Source of the DNA: Bifidobacterium criceti
GTDB lineage: Bacteria; Actinomycetota; Actinomycetes; Actinomycetales; Bifidobacteriaceae
Length of the DNA stretch: 64,000 nt
Direction: 5' to 3'
NCBI RefSeq assembly: GCF_002286935.1
Contig: NZ_MVOH01000007.1
Location: 62,001 to 126,000 of the forward strand
Made by a program: the position numbers and the translations under genes. Under the pieces are notes generated by a model, which saw nothing but the letters and a program-made list of their open reading frames with translations, had not been told where the DNA came from and searched no databases. This document shows, one piece after another, positions 47,588-59,383 of the stretch; the stretch's first letter is position 1, and every line of letters begins with the position of its first letter.

Positions 47588-47897
47588 CGTTGCTTCCTTT
47601 CCCTGCGTGGAACCCTTCCCAAGGACTCCAGCTCCATTATCTCTTCCAGTACCCTGCGGCGGCCCCCAATGAAGACGCTCTGGTACTGATTGTAGACGTC
47701 GGTGCGGCGAATCGTGGACGGACACACGGGAATCGGGAGTGTAGCGGGTGTGGATGTCGTGTGTATGTGGGGGAAGGGTGGCATTGTCCGGCAGCAGGTT
47801 GTATCATTGGGAAGTTGTGTGTGGAAGCGTGCGCGTTTTGAACGTGCGCTGCTGCGCGCAGACTTGCAAGTCAACAGTAATTTATAGGGAGTCCATT
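47588..47897. other. Divergent intergenic region
   Basis: No gene. It must hold the promoters of the PfkB-like gene and rpmB; I could not place a confident -35/-10 pair. Confidence 0.4.
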
Positions 47898-48095
47898 ATG
47901 GCAGCTCGTTGTGCAGTGTGTGGCAAGGGCCCGCGTACCGGTTATACCGTGTCGCACTCGCATATTCGTAACAAGCGCCGCTTCCTGCCGAACCTCCAGC
48001 CGGTTCGCACCACCGTGGACGGCCAGAACGTCCGCCTTCGCGTGTGCGCGAAATGCCTCAAGGCAGGCAAGGTTCAGCGTGTGAGCGCCAACTGA
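47898..48095 (+). CDS. rpmB: 50S ribosomal protein L28
   Basis: 65 residues. The zinc-ribbon form: cysteine pairs [11 protein letters not shown] near residue 5 and CAKCLKAGK near residue 50. [18 protein letters not shown] is the rRNA-binding core. ATG 47898 follows AGGGAG. A strong hairpin with a T-run follows 43 bases after the stop. Confidence 0.97.
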   Translation: MAARCAVCGKGPRTGYTVSHSHIRNKRRFLPNLQPVRTTVDGQNVRLRVCAKCLKAGKVQRVSAN

Positions 48096-48137
48096 TATGC
48101 GAATCTGAATGCATTGCGCCATGCGGAACGCATGGTG

Positions 48138-48179
48138 AAGCCCCGCCGGGTGAGCGTTGCTCGTCCGGCGGGGCTTTTT
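48138..48179 (+). terminator. Rho-independent terminator of rpmB
   Basis: AAGCCCCGCCGG pairs with CCGGCGGGGCTT, then TTTTT at 48175-48179. Confidence 0.92.
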
Positions 48180-48239
48180 GCCATGCGCGGGCGGGTGTGA
48201 GGGTGCGTGCGCGGGTGTGCGGGTGCGTGGAGTGTCCGG

Positions 48240-48325
48240 ATGTGCAGACCCCACCTACCAATCGGGACGGAAACAGGCGCGTTTGCGGGTGGGTTGGCAG
48301 GTGGGGGCTGCGGAGTGGGACGCGG
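48240..48325. repeat. Family B repeat, single 53-bp unit
   Basis: It contains GGGACGGAAACAGG and GTTTGCGGGTGGG; the distance from CTACC to CTGCG is 53 bases. It lies between rpmB and recG. Confidence 0.6.
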
Positions 48326-48408
48326 AGCACACCCGCACACCGCCTGCGCACGCCCGCGTTTCGCGTTCGCGCGCGGGGCACGTCCGCGCGCGTGAGACAA
48401 TGGGGAGG

Positions 48409-50847
48409 ATGAGCACCGTGACCTTGGAATCGACGCTGGCAACGTTGTTGGCGAACAAGCGACGCGTGAGCGCGCTCAAAGCGCTCGGCGTCGTGACGGT
48501 CATCGATGCGCTCACGTACTATCCGTTCCGCGTGACCGATCCGGTGCCGGTGCGCGCGCTCGGCGATGTGCGCTTCGGCGAGAAGATGGCGTGCGCCGTC
48601 ACGATACGCGGCGTGCGCGTGTCGCCGATGAGCGCGCGTGGGTCGTACCGTCTCGAAGTGCTCGTCGATGATGCCGACTCCGCACGCGAACATGGCCTTC
48701 GTCCCGCCGCCGCGAACCTCGTCTTTTTCTCGCACCGCAAATCGTACGTCGATTGGATGGCGTCGCGCCTGTACACGGGATTGCGCGTCGTCATCGCCGG
48801 CGAACCAAGTGTGTTCAACGACCGTCTGCAGTTCACACACCCGGAGATCCTGACGATCGCGCCGCAGGAGCCGGTGCCCGCTCCCGCGCAGCTCGCGTTC
48901 GACGACGCGGGCGCGCGCGACGCGACGCGCACCGCGTCACCCGCCCGCGCCACGACGCCGGCGCGCACGCTCAAATACGACGTCGACACGCCCGCGCAAG
49001 GCCTTGCGCGCGTATGCCGCCCACGCCCCGTCTACCATGCGAACTCGCGCATTTCGAGCGAGCACATCCATGAGACGATCCTGCAGCTGTTGCGCATGCT
49101 CGCAGGGGAGGAGGCCACCACCGCGTCCGCGAACGCCGGCGCCGGCGACGAGGCCGCCACGCGTTCGCTGTGGGATTCTGGCGATCATGTGCGCGAGGCG
49201 CTCGCGTCGGCGATTCCCAACATCCTTCCGGAAGCCGTGCGCGAGGCACGCGCGTTGATGCACCGCGCGCATGCGTTCTGCGCGATCCACGATCCTGACA
49301 CGGTCGCCGATTTCCGTTCCGCGATCACGACGATGCGCTACGAGGAGGCCTTCGTGTGCCAATGCGCGCTGCTGATGGCGCGCGACGCCGCGAGCGCGAG
49401 CGCGGCGTTCGCGTGCGACGACACCGCATTGCGCGACGATTACATCGCGGCGTTGCCGTTTCCGCTCACCGCTGGGCAGCGCGACGTCATCGACGCGATC
49501 GGTGAGGACATGCGCGCGCACCATCCGATGCAACGTCTGCTGCAGGGTGAAGTCGGTTCCGGTAAGACGGTCGTCGCCGTCGCCGCGATGCTGCAGGCGG
49601 TCGGTTCAGGGCACCAGGCCGTGCTTGTCGCGCCGACACAGGTCCTCGCCGAGCAGCACCATGCATCAATCAAGCGGTCCGTCGGCGCGCTCGGTGACGA
49701 TGTGCCGGTGCTGCTGCTGACCGGTGGCATGCGCCTCGCGGCGCGCCGCCGTGTGCTCGCGAAGGCGGCGAGCGGCGAACCGTGCATCGTCATCGCGACG
49801 CACGCCGCGTTTTCGAAGTCGTTCCAGGCGCCGAACCTCGCGCTCGCCGTCATCGACGAACAGCACCGTTTTGGCGTCGAGCAGCGTGAGACGTTGCGCG
49901 GCAAGTCGGAACGCGACCCCCATCTGCTCGTCATGACGGCGACGCCGATTCCGCGCACCGCCGCGATGACGTGGTTCGGCGACCTCGACATCTCATGGCT
50001 CACCGAGTTGCCGGGAGGGCGCCGCCCAATCCGCACGTTCGTCGTGCCCGAGGATGACGGCAAACTGATGTCGGACATGTTCTGGCATGTGCGCGCGCGC
50101 ATCGACGCGGGCGAACGCGCGTACATCGTCTGTCCGCGCATCGACGTACCCGAGGATGGCGGCGCGCGCGGCGGTGACGTCGACGACGATATGCAGATCG
50201 TCGACCTCGGTGACGACGAGGGGCAGCCGCGGCCGCCGCTGCATGCGGTCATGGAGATACGCGAACGGTTGCGCTCGCTGCCGCAGTTCCGCGGTGTCGA
50301 TATCTGCACGCTCACGGGGCGCGACGATGACGGGACGAAGCAGCGTGTCATGGACGAGTTCACGAGTGGGAGGGCGCCCGTCATGGTCGCGACGACGGTC
50401 ATCGAGGTCGGCGTCGATGTGCCGCTCGCGAGTTGCATCGTCATTTTCGACGCCGACCGCTATGGGCTTTCGCAGCTGCACCAGTTGCGTGGACGTGTCG
50501 GCCGTGGCGGCACCGACGCGTGGGCGTTCCTTGTCTCGCGCGCCGAGGCCGGTTCGGTCGCCGAGGAACGCCTCAACGTCATCAAGGATTCGCTTGACGG
50601 CACCGAGATCGCGCAGAAGGACCTTGAATTGCGCGGCGCGGGCGATGTGCTCGGGGACGCGCAGTCGGGCGGCAAATCGAGCCTCAAACTGCTGCGCGTC
50701 GTCAAGGACGCGACGATGATCGCCGACGCGCGCGAACGCGCGGCGGCGCTCCTCGCCGATGATCCGCAACTTGCGCGGCACGTGCAGCTCGCGGGCGCCG
50801 TACTCGATTTCACACGCGGCAACGAACGGTTCCTGACGAGCAACTGA
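48409..50847 (+). CDS. recG: ATP-dependent DNA helicase RecG
   Basis: 812 residues. Remodels stalled replication forks and Holliday junctions. An N-terminal wedge/OB domain; Walker A GEVGSGKT near residue 380; the DEQH box VIDEQHRFGVEQR near residue 484; MTATPIPRT; and C-terminal helicase motifs HQLRGRVGRG. It carries a low-complexity Ala/Thr/Arg insert (residues ~165-185) between OB and helicase parts. ATG 48409: GACAAT (48396-48401) ends 7 bases before it. GGGGAGG abuts the ATG with no spacing, too close to be a normal Shine-Dalgarno, so a leaderless start is likely. Confidence 0.95.
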   Translation: MSTVTLESTLATLLANKRRVSALKALGVVTVIDALTYYPFRVTDPVPVRALGDVRFGEKMACAVTIRGVRVSPMSARGSYRLEVLVDDADSAREHGLRPAAANLVFFSHRKSYVDWMASRLYTGLRVVIAGEPSVFNDRLQFTHPEILTIAPQEPVPAPAQLAFDDAGARDATRTASPARATTPARTLKYDVDTPAQGLARVCRPRPVYHANSRISSEHIHETILQLLRMLAGEEATTASANAGAGDEAATRSLWDSGDHVREALASAIPNILPEAVREARALMHRAHAFCAIHDPDTVADFRSAITTMRYEEAFVCQCALLMARDAASASAAFACDDTALRDDYIAALPFPLTAGQRDVIDAIGEDMRAHHPMQRLLQGEVGSGKTVVAVAAMLQAVGSGHQAVLVAPTQVLAEQHHASIKRSVGALGDDVPVLLLTGGMRLAARRRVLAKAASGEPCIVIATHAAFSKSFQAPNLALAVIDEQHRFGVEQRETLRGKSERDPHLLVMTATPIPRTAAMTWFGDLDISWLTELPGGRRPIRTFVVPEDDGKLMSDMFWHVRARIDAGERAYIVCPRIDVPEDGGARGGDVDDDMQIVDLGDDEGQPRPPLHAVMEIRERLRSLPQFRGVDICTLTGRDDDGTKQRVMDEFTSGRAPVMVATTVIEVGVDVPLASCIVIFDADRYGLSQLHQLRGRVGRGGTDAWAFLVSRAEAGSVAEERLNVIKDSLDGTEIAQKDLELRGAGDVLGDAQSGGKSSLKLLRVVKDATMIADARERAAALLADDPQLARHVQLAGAVLDFTRGNERFLTSN

Positions 50848-51158
50848 CGGCTGATGGCCACGACACGCCGAAGGACATGAAAATCTGGGACGAATCCGCT
50901 CAATACTACGCACAAAAGATGTGCTTTTCCTCACATGTTGCCTAGGTGTTCCGTTGCAATGACGCTGCGAATATGAAAAACCGCACTGCAAACGATACAT
51001 ATGCGCTTGATTTGACGCACGACAATTCGGCTTTGAGCGTGTATGCTGGGGCGTCAAGACCTTGGGAACCGACGGTGAAGTAGGGATTGCACGTGTCCGG
51101 TTCCCCGGACCGGCGGATTCTAATGGTTGTTGCGCGGGGTGGGGGTACGCTCGGACGT
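50848..51158. other. Intergenic region between recG and rsmD
   Basis: 311 bases with unusually AT-rich composition from 50870 to 51050. No gene is supported. A 37-codon ATG...TAG frame (about 50972-51085) has no ribosome site or recognised product. A short hairpin TCCGGTTCCCCGGA lies near 51100. Confidence 0.4.
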
Positions 51159-51770
51159 ATGCATGTCATTACCGGTCGATTCAAAGGGACGCCGCTCACG
51201 ACGCCGCTTTCGGTGACGCGTCCGACGACGGACCGCACGAAGGAGGCGCTCTTCTCACGTCTTGAGGCGCGCGGCCTGCTTGAGGACGCGCGTGTGCTCG
51301 ACCTCTTCGGTGGTACGGGCGCGCTCGGCATCGAGGCGCTGAGCCGCGGTGCGCGCGACCTCGTCGTCGTCGAAGTGAACGCGCAGGCCGCGAAGCTCAT
51401 CGCGGCGACGCTCACGTCGCTCAAACGGCATTCGGGATGGCAGACGGGCATGTCCGCGCATGTCGTGCGCGCGAAGGCGGAGCGGTACGCGGCGAAAGCG
51501 TCCGTCGATACCCCGTTCGACGTCGTCCTCATCGACCCACCGTACGTGTTCGCGACGGACGATTGCGAACGGTTGCTCGACGACCTCGTCACCCGTGGAT
51601 TGGTCGGGGAGGACGGCGTGATCGTCCTCGAACGTTCGAAACGAACGAAGGCCCCCACCGCGCCGCGTGGATGGTATGAGGACGACCACCGCGACTACGG
51701 CGAGACGACCGTGTACACATACCGTTCCGATGCATACGCGCGCACGGTCGCGCAACAGGACGACGACTGA
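51159..51770 (+). CDS. rsmD: 16S rRNA (guanine(966)-N(2))-methyltransferase
   Basis: 203 residues starting MHVITGRFKGTPL, the usual RsmD beginning. SAM-binding DLFGGTGALGIEALSRGA near residue 48; catalytic motif DPPY near residue 127. It methylates G966 in the small subunit during assembly. ATG 51159 has no Shine-Dalgarno; TACGCT (51146-51151) ends 7 bases upstream, suggesting a leaderless mRNA. It is convergent with trmD. Confidence 0.93.
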   Translation: MHVITGRFKGTPLTTPLSVTRPTTDRTKEALFSRLEARGLLEDARVLDLFGGTGALGIEALSRGARDLVVVEVNAQAAKLIAATLTSLKRHSGWQTGMSAHVVRAKAERYAAKASVDTPFDVVLIDPPYVFATDDCERLLDDLVTRGLVGEDGVIVLERSKRTKAPTAPRGWYEDDHRDYGETTVYTYRSDAYARTVAQQDDD

Positions 51771-51835
51771 TAGACGCACGCGGTACACGCAACGCGGCAC
51801 CGCAACATTGCAGTCGCCGCGCGCGCCGCTCCCGC

Positions 51836-52714
51836 TCAGCCGAGCCTGCGCGGATGCGCCCCTGAGACCTCCCAGCCGAGCGCGATGAGCGTCTTGCGGT
51901 CGGCTTTGCTGAGCGTCGCGCAATCGAGGCGCTCGATCAGATCCGGGCGGATCCTGGACGTTTTCTCGAGTGCTTCGTCGCGCCGGAAGCGGTCGACCTT
52001 GCCGTGGTCGCCGGATATGAGGACCGGGGGTACGCCGATGCCGCGCCATGTGGCCGGTTTCGTGTACTGGTTGTGTTCGAGGAGCGCGTTCGCGCCCGTG
52101 TACGATTCCTCGACGATCGACGCAGCGTTGCCCATGAACCCCGGCAGCAGGCGCGTGATCGCCTCAAGCATGACGGAGACGGCGACCTCGCCGCCGTTGA
52201 GCACATAGTCGCCTATCGAATATTCGCGCACGTCGACGCCGCGTTCGCGGTAGTAGACGGGGATGCGCGCATCGTAGCCCTCGTAGCGCCCGCAGCCGAA
52301 CACGAGGTGCCGCGCGCGTGAGAGTTCGGTCGCGTCCTGCTGCGTGAACACCGGTGCCGATGGGTTCGGGAAGATGAGGACCGGCGCGTCCGCAGTGCCG
52401 TTCGCGTCCGCAGTGCCGTTCGCGTCCGCAGTGCCGTTCGCGTCCGCGGTATCCGCATCCGGCGCACTGCCGTCCACGGCGCCGCCGAAGCCGAGCAGCT
52501 CGTCGATGCATTCCGCCCACACTTCCGGTTTCATGACCATGCCCGCGCCGCCGCCGACGGGCGTATCGTCGACCGATTGGTGCACATCGTGCGTCCACTG
52601 CCGCAGGTTGTGCGTATGGACCGTCACGAGTCCACGGTCGATCGCCTTGCCGAAGAGGCTCAGGTTGAGCACGTCGAAATATTCGGGGAAGACGGAGACG
52701 ATGTCGATGTCCAT
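51836..52714 (-). CDS. trmD: tRNA (guanine(37)-N(1))-methyltransferase
   Basis: 292 residues. Methylates G37 next to the anticodon. The trefoil-knot SAM site is REYSIGDYVLNGGEVAV; start MDIDIVSVFPEYF is diagnostic. Residues ~85-112 are an insert with repeated TADANG, encoded by an 18-bp tandem repeat, between MVMKPEVWAECID and LIFPNPSAPVF. The insert lies in a surface loop and should not abolish activity. ATG 52714 follows AAGGAACC. It is the last gene of the rpsP-khpA-rimM-trmD set, but a hairpin separates it from rimM. Confidence 0.95.
   Translation of the reverse strand: MDIDIVSVFPEYFDVLNLSLFGKAIDRGLVTVHTHNLRQWTHDVHQSVDDTPVGGGAGMVMKPEVWAECIDELLGFGGAVDGSAPDADTADANGTADANGTADANGTADAPVLIFPNPSAPVFTQQDATELSRARHLVFGCGRYEGYDARIPVYYRERGVDVREYSIGDYVLNGGEVAVSVMLEAITRLLPGFMGNAASIVEESYTGANALLEHNQYTKPATWRGIGVPPVLISGDHGKVDRFRRDEALEKTSRIRPDLIERLDCATLSKADRKTLIALGWEVSGAHPRRLG
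52389..52443. repeat. 18-bp tandem repeat inside trmD
   Basis: TCCGCAGTGCCGTTCGCG is repeated three times head to tail; on the coding strand it gives Asn-Gly-Thr-Ala-Asp-Ala. Being a multiple of three, gain or loss of copies keeps the frame. Confidence 0.9.
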
Positions 52715-52760
52715 ACGCGGTTCCTTACATGATCGGTATTCGTGATCGTTGGTATATGCA

Positions 52761-52802
52761 ATCGAACGCCCCGTCCGCGTGGGACGCGTCGGGGCGTTCG
52801 AT
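52761..52802. terminator. Intercistronic hairpin between rimM and trmD
   Basis: ATCGAACGCCCCG pairs with CGGGGCGTTCGAT, 13-bp perfect stem. It could attenuate transcription into trmD. Confidence 0.75.
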
Positions 52803-52830
52803 TGGGCTGACCGGTTGCGGCCGCCGCCGT

Positions 52831-53379
52831 TCAGATGCCGGGGATGAGACCGCCGGGAGGGTCGATCGTCAGATACCCCTCCTCGATGTCGACGTCGGGC
52901 ACGAGGTCGATGACGAACGGCACGAGCGCCGTCTTCTCATCGCCGACCGGGTGCGCGAGACGGATCTTGAGGAGCCATTGGGCGCCTTCGATCATGTCGA
53001 CGACGGTGCCGATGACGGTGCCGTCCGCGTCGAGGCGCGCTTCGAGTCCGACGAGGTCCTTCGGATAGAATTCGTCGTCATCGAGTTCCCACGGTTCCCC
53101 GTACAGGAACGTGCCGTTGAGCGCCTCGGCGGCGTTGCGGTCATCGGTGCCTTCGAGTTTGAGGTACCAGCGGTTCTTGAACGTGCGTGCACGTTCGATG
53201 GTGTAGGTGGTCGCGCCGTCCTTGCTGTAGAGTTCGGCGCCGGGGGCGAACCGTTCCTCCGGTTCGTCCGTGAAGAGCTGCACGCTCACTTCGCCTTTGA
53301 GTCCCTGCGCGCGTCCGATACGACAGACCCTCAGCAGCTCGGGCTGTTGAGGGTCCATCTGTGCAGATTCACCGTTCAC
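52831..53379 (-). CDS. rimM: 16S rRNA processing protein RimM
   Basis: 182 residues. Assists 30S head assembly, binding S19. N-terminal RVCRIGRAQGLKGEVSVQLFTDEPEERF and C-terminal PRC-barrel LVPFVIDLVPDVDIEEGYLTIDPPGGLI are diagnostic. The start is GTG 53379, which overlaps the khpA stop as GTGA, so translation is coupled. Confidence 0.95.
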   Translation of the reverse strand: MNGESAQMDPQQPELLRVCRIGRAQGLKGEVSVQLFTDEPEERFAPGAELYSKDGATTYTIERARTFKNRWYLKLEGTDDRNAAEALNGTFLYGEPWELDDDEFYPKDLVGLEARLDADGTVIGTVVDMIEGAQWLLKIRLAHPVGDEKTALVPFVIDLVPDVDIEEGYLTIDPPGGLIPGI

Positions 53380-53609
53380 TTACGCACATCCATGATGTCC
53401 ACGCGGACCTTGTGGTCCGCCATCGCCTGCACGACGGTGCGGATCGCGTTCGCGGTGCGGCCGTTGCGGCCGATGACGCGTCCGATGTCCTCAGGATTGA
53501 CGCGTACGCGAATGAGCTCACCACGCGCGTTCTCATGGGACTTGACCGAAACATCGTCAGGGAAATCGACGATGTTCTTAATCAGATGTTCCACGACTTG
53601 AGCAAGCAT
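53376..53609 (-). CDS. khpA: KH-domain RNA-binding protein KhpA
   Basis: 77 residues, a single type II KH domain with the RNA-binding loop IGRVIGRNGRTANAIR near residue 43. It binds many RNAs, usually with KhpB. ATG 53609 lies 2 bases after the rpsP stop; its own stop overlaps rimM by 4 bases. Confidence 0.93.
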   Translation of the reverse strand: MLAQVVEHLIKNIVDFPDDVSVKSHENARGELIRVRVNPEDIGRVIGRNGRTANAIRTVVQAMADHKVRVDIMDVRK

Positions 53610-53611
53610 GA

Positions 53612-54091
53612 TCAGACAGCTTCCGGAGCGGATTCTTCGGCGTCGGCGAACTCGACCTTCTCGTCGGCCTTCTGCTCGGCGTCGGCGTCAGCATCGGTCG
53701 CGGCCTCGTTGGCCTTGAGCTCGGCCTCGGCCTTCGCGGCCTTGAGCTTCTGCGCCTTCGTGTCGGCTTCCTCGATGAGGGTGGCCGCATCCGGCTTCGC
53801 GGCGACGGTCTTGAGCGTGCCTTCGGCGCCCTTGAGGCCCTTGAACTTCTGCCAGTCACCGGTGATCTTGAGCAGGTTGCGCACCTGGTCGGTCGGCTGG
53901 GCGCCGACGCCGAGCCAGTACTGCGCGCGCTCGGAATCGATCTCGATCGTCGACGGCTGGGTGTTCGGGTTGTACAGGCCGATCTCCTCGATGGCCTTGC
54001 CGTCGCGCTTGTTGCGCGAATCCATGATGACGACGCGGTACACGGCATAGAACTTCTTGCCCATGCGCTTGAGACGAATCTTGGTTGCCAA
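53612..54091 (-). CDS. rpsP: 30S ribosomal protein S16
   Basis: 159 residues: a normal S16 core ([23 protein letters not shown], then GLYNPNTQP) plus a long Ala/Glu/Lys-rich C-terminal tail of ~70 residues common in bifidobacteria. The start codon is TTG 54091: AAGGAG lies 7 bases upstream, and no ATG or GTG is available in place. It heads the set rpsP-khpA-rimM-trmD. Confidence 0.95.
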   Translation of the reverse strand: MATKIRLKRMGKKFYAVYRVVIMDSRNKRDGKAIEEIGLYNPNTQPSTIEIDSERAQYWLGVGAQPTDQVRNLLKITGDWQKFKGLKGAEGTLKTVAAKPDAATLIEEADTKAQKLKAAKAEAELKANEAATDADADAEQKADEKVEFADAEESAPEAV

Positions 54092-54310
54092 AATGGCTCT
54101 CCTTGTAAACTAGGGTTGCGCACTGCGCGTCGCCGTGTGGGGCACGGTTCCGCCAGGGCGCGTGTTCCTTGACGCCTGCGGGTGAAGAGAGGGTCCCGCA
54201 TCGCCAAATAACCCAGTCAGGATACAACCACCCATGGTCATTGCGTCGCGCGCGTCATACGCTGCGCCGTGCCGCGTGACGGATGGCGGCCGGATTATAG
54301 TGTGACGTGA

Positions 54311-57769
<3,459 letters not shown>

Positions 57770-57782
57770 GTCGTGGGCGTCG

Positions 57783-59243
57783 TCAGTCGACGTCCGCGTC
57801 CCGTCGCGCGCGGATGCGGTCGCGCGCGCGTTCGCGCGCGAGCGGCGGCAATGAATCCGGCCACGTTTCGCCGGCGCCCGCGTTGAGCGGCGTCGGATGG
57901 TCGACGATCGTCAACGTCGCGGCGAGCGCGAGATGGTCGGTGGCGTCGACCTTGATCGAACGGACGTCGGACGCGGTCAGATAATCGGTGAACAACACAT
58001 GGTCGAGCACGATGCGCGGCCAACGGAGCCACGATGGATACGTCGGATGCACACCGCGCGCGTCGGTGAGCGCCGCGTCATGGAAACCGGCGGCGAGGAG
58101 CTTGCGGAAGCTCGGATGCGGGATGCTCGCGTTGAGGTCGCCCATGACGACGCAGATCGTCTCGCGGTCGTCGTCGAGTGTCGGTGTGGTTGTCGTGGTG
58201 GTTGTGTTCGTGTGGGGTGCGGTCGTGCGCTCGTGATGGGTATCGCGGTCCGCGGTCGCCGAATGCGCGGAAATACCGGCTTGGATGAACGTGTCATGCG
58301 CGGCCGCGTCCGCCGACGCCTCGGCCTCGGCGGCGGCGTTCGCGGCGTCGATCGCGGCGAGCGTCGGATACTGTTCGCGCGGCTCGTCCTTCGGATGGCG
58401 GATGAGCGCGCGCAAGCCGATGATGCCGGCCGACCAGTCGCGGCAGCCGCGCATCGGCGATTTCGGATGCGCGGACGCGAACGTGATGTTGCGCGTCGAC
58501 GACAACGGAATCGTCATCGTAGGGACATCGGCGGCGGGAATCGGCACTCCGGTCGGCGTGCTCTCGGACGGTTCGACGCGCATCCAGACACCATTGAACC
58601 CACCATTGTCGGTCGTGAGCGGTTCGCCAAGTTCGCGGTACGGCAGCAGTTCGCGCAGACCGGCGGCATCGAGACGGTCGACGATGTCCTCGCTCAATTC
58701 CTGGAGCGCGAGGACGGCGACGTCCTCGGCGCGCACGAGGCGCACGATCTGTTCGGCGTCGGCGTGGCCATAGCGGCAGTTGAGCGTGAGGACGCGAAAA
58801 CGGCCGCGGTCGGCGGATGGCGCGGAAGTCGTGTGCGCCGTGCGTGTGCCGCGCGTGTTCGCGGCGTGTGGGGTGCCTGCGTCTGCGTCGTTCGCGTCCG
58901 CGTCGTTCGCGTCCGCGCCGTTTGTGTTGTTCGTCGTGCCCGCGTTGCGTGCGGCGAGATATCGCGCGAGTGCGGCCGCGGTGTTCGGAGCTTTGATGTC
59001 GTTGAGCCAATACGCCGACTGCCGCATAAGCGACGCGATGAGCGCGACGACGCTGCAGACCGTGAACGGCCAGTCGCGCATGCATATGCCGATGACGCAC
59101 AACGCGACGAACGCGATCCACAGGAACGGCGTGAGCGCGATGAGATACGGCAGTGGTTTGTGACCGTCCCAACCTGCAGGCAGCTCCGTGAGCGAGAGCC
59201 ACGCAAGCAGCACAATCAGGATGACCCACATCGCGATGAGCAT
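57783..59243 (-). CDS. Membrane-anchored endonuclease/exonuclease/phosphatase-family protein
   Basis: 486 residues. Three N-terminal hydrophobic segments (LIAMWVILIVLLAWLSL, YLIALTPFLWIAFVALCVIGI, FTVCSVVALIASLM) are followed by an EEP (DNase I-like) domain: VLTLNCRYGHADAEQIV, VLALQELSED, VMGDLNA, and a final DHLALAA His. Low-complexity inserts break the domain: an Asn/Ala/Asp repeat near residue 105 and a Thr-rich stretch near residue 350. ATG 59243 follows AAAGG by 5 bases. Substrate may be nucleic acid, phospholipid or phosphoinositide-like; not decidable here. It stands between ffh and lacZ. Confidence 0.8.
   Translation of the reverse strand: MLIAMWVILIVLLAWLSLTELPAGWDGHKPLPYLIALTPFLWIAFVALCVIGICMRDWPFTVCSVVALIASLMRQSAYWLNDIKAPNTAAALARYLAARNAGTTNNTNGADANDADANDADAGTPHAANTRGTRTAHTTSAPSADRGRFRVLTLNCRYGHADAEQIVRLVRAEDVAVLALQELSEDIVDRLDAAGLRELLPYRELGEPLTTDNGGFNGVWMRVEPSESTPTGVPIPAADVPTMTIPLSSTRNITFASAHPKSPMRGCRDWSAGIIGLRALIRHPKDEPREQYPTLAAIDAANAAAEAEASADAAAHDTFIQAGISAHSATADRDTHHERTTAPHTNTTTTTTTPTLDDDRETICVVMGDLNASIPHPSFRKLLAAGFHDAALTDARGVHPTYPSWLRWPRIVLDHVLFTDYLTASDVRSIKVDATDHLALAATLTIVDHPTPLNAGAGETWPDSLPPLARERARDRIRARRDADVD
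58882..58926. repeat. 15-bp tandem repeat inside EEP gene
   Basis: TCTGCGTCGTTCGCG, TCCGCGTCGTTCGCG and a degenerate third copy; on the coding strand it gives repeated Ala-Asn-Asp-Ala-Asp. In frame. Confidence 0.8.
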
Positions 59244-59308
59244 AGGAACCTTTCTGTCGCGCAGTAGTACATGTGATGCGACGCGCATCGATATCGCACC
59301 CCGACTAT

Positions 59309-59374
59309 CGCACAACGGTACGCGGGCAGGCGCCTCGGCGTACCGTTGTGCGTGGTTTTCCGCACTGCGGAAAA
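59309..59374. repeat. Family C palindrome and hairpin at ffh 3' end
   Basis: CGCACAACGGTACGC (59309-59323) and GCGTACCGTTGTGCG (59338-59352) form a perfect 15-bp stem. A second hairpin TTTTCCGC-ACT-GCGGAAAA lies at 59356-59374, ten bases past the ffh stop, and is a likely terminator for ffh. Confidence 0.78.
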
Positions 59375-59383
59375 CATTGCGGA

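Noticed and set aside
50972-51085. A 37-codon ATG-TAG frame upstream of rsmD
   Set aside because: No ribosome-binding site, no recognised product; AT-rich region more likely promoter sequence.
54290-54310. Definite lacZ promoter
   Set aside because: A TATAGT is present but no acceptable -35 at 16-18 bases, so I mention it only within the gene entry.
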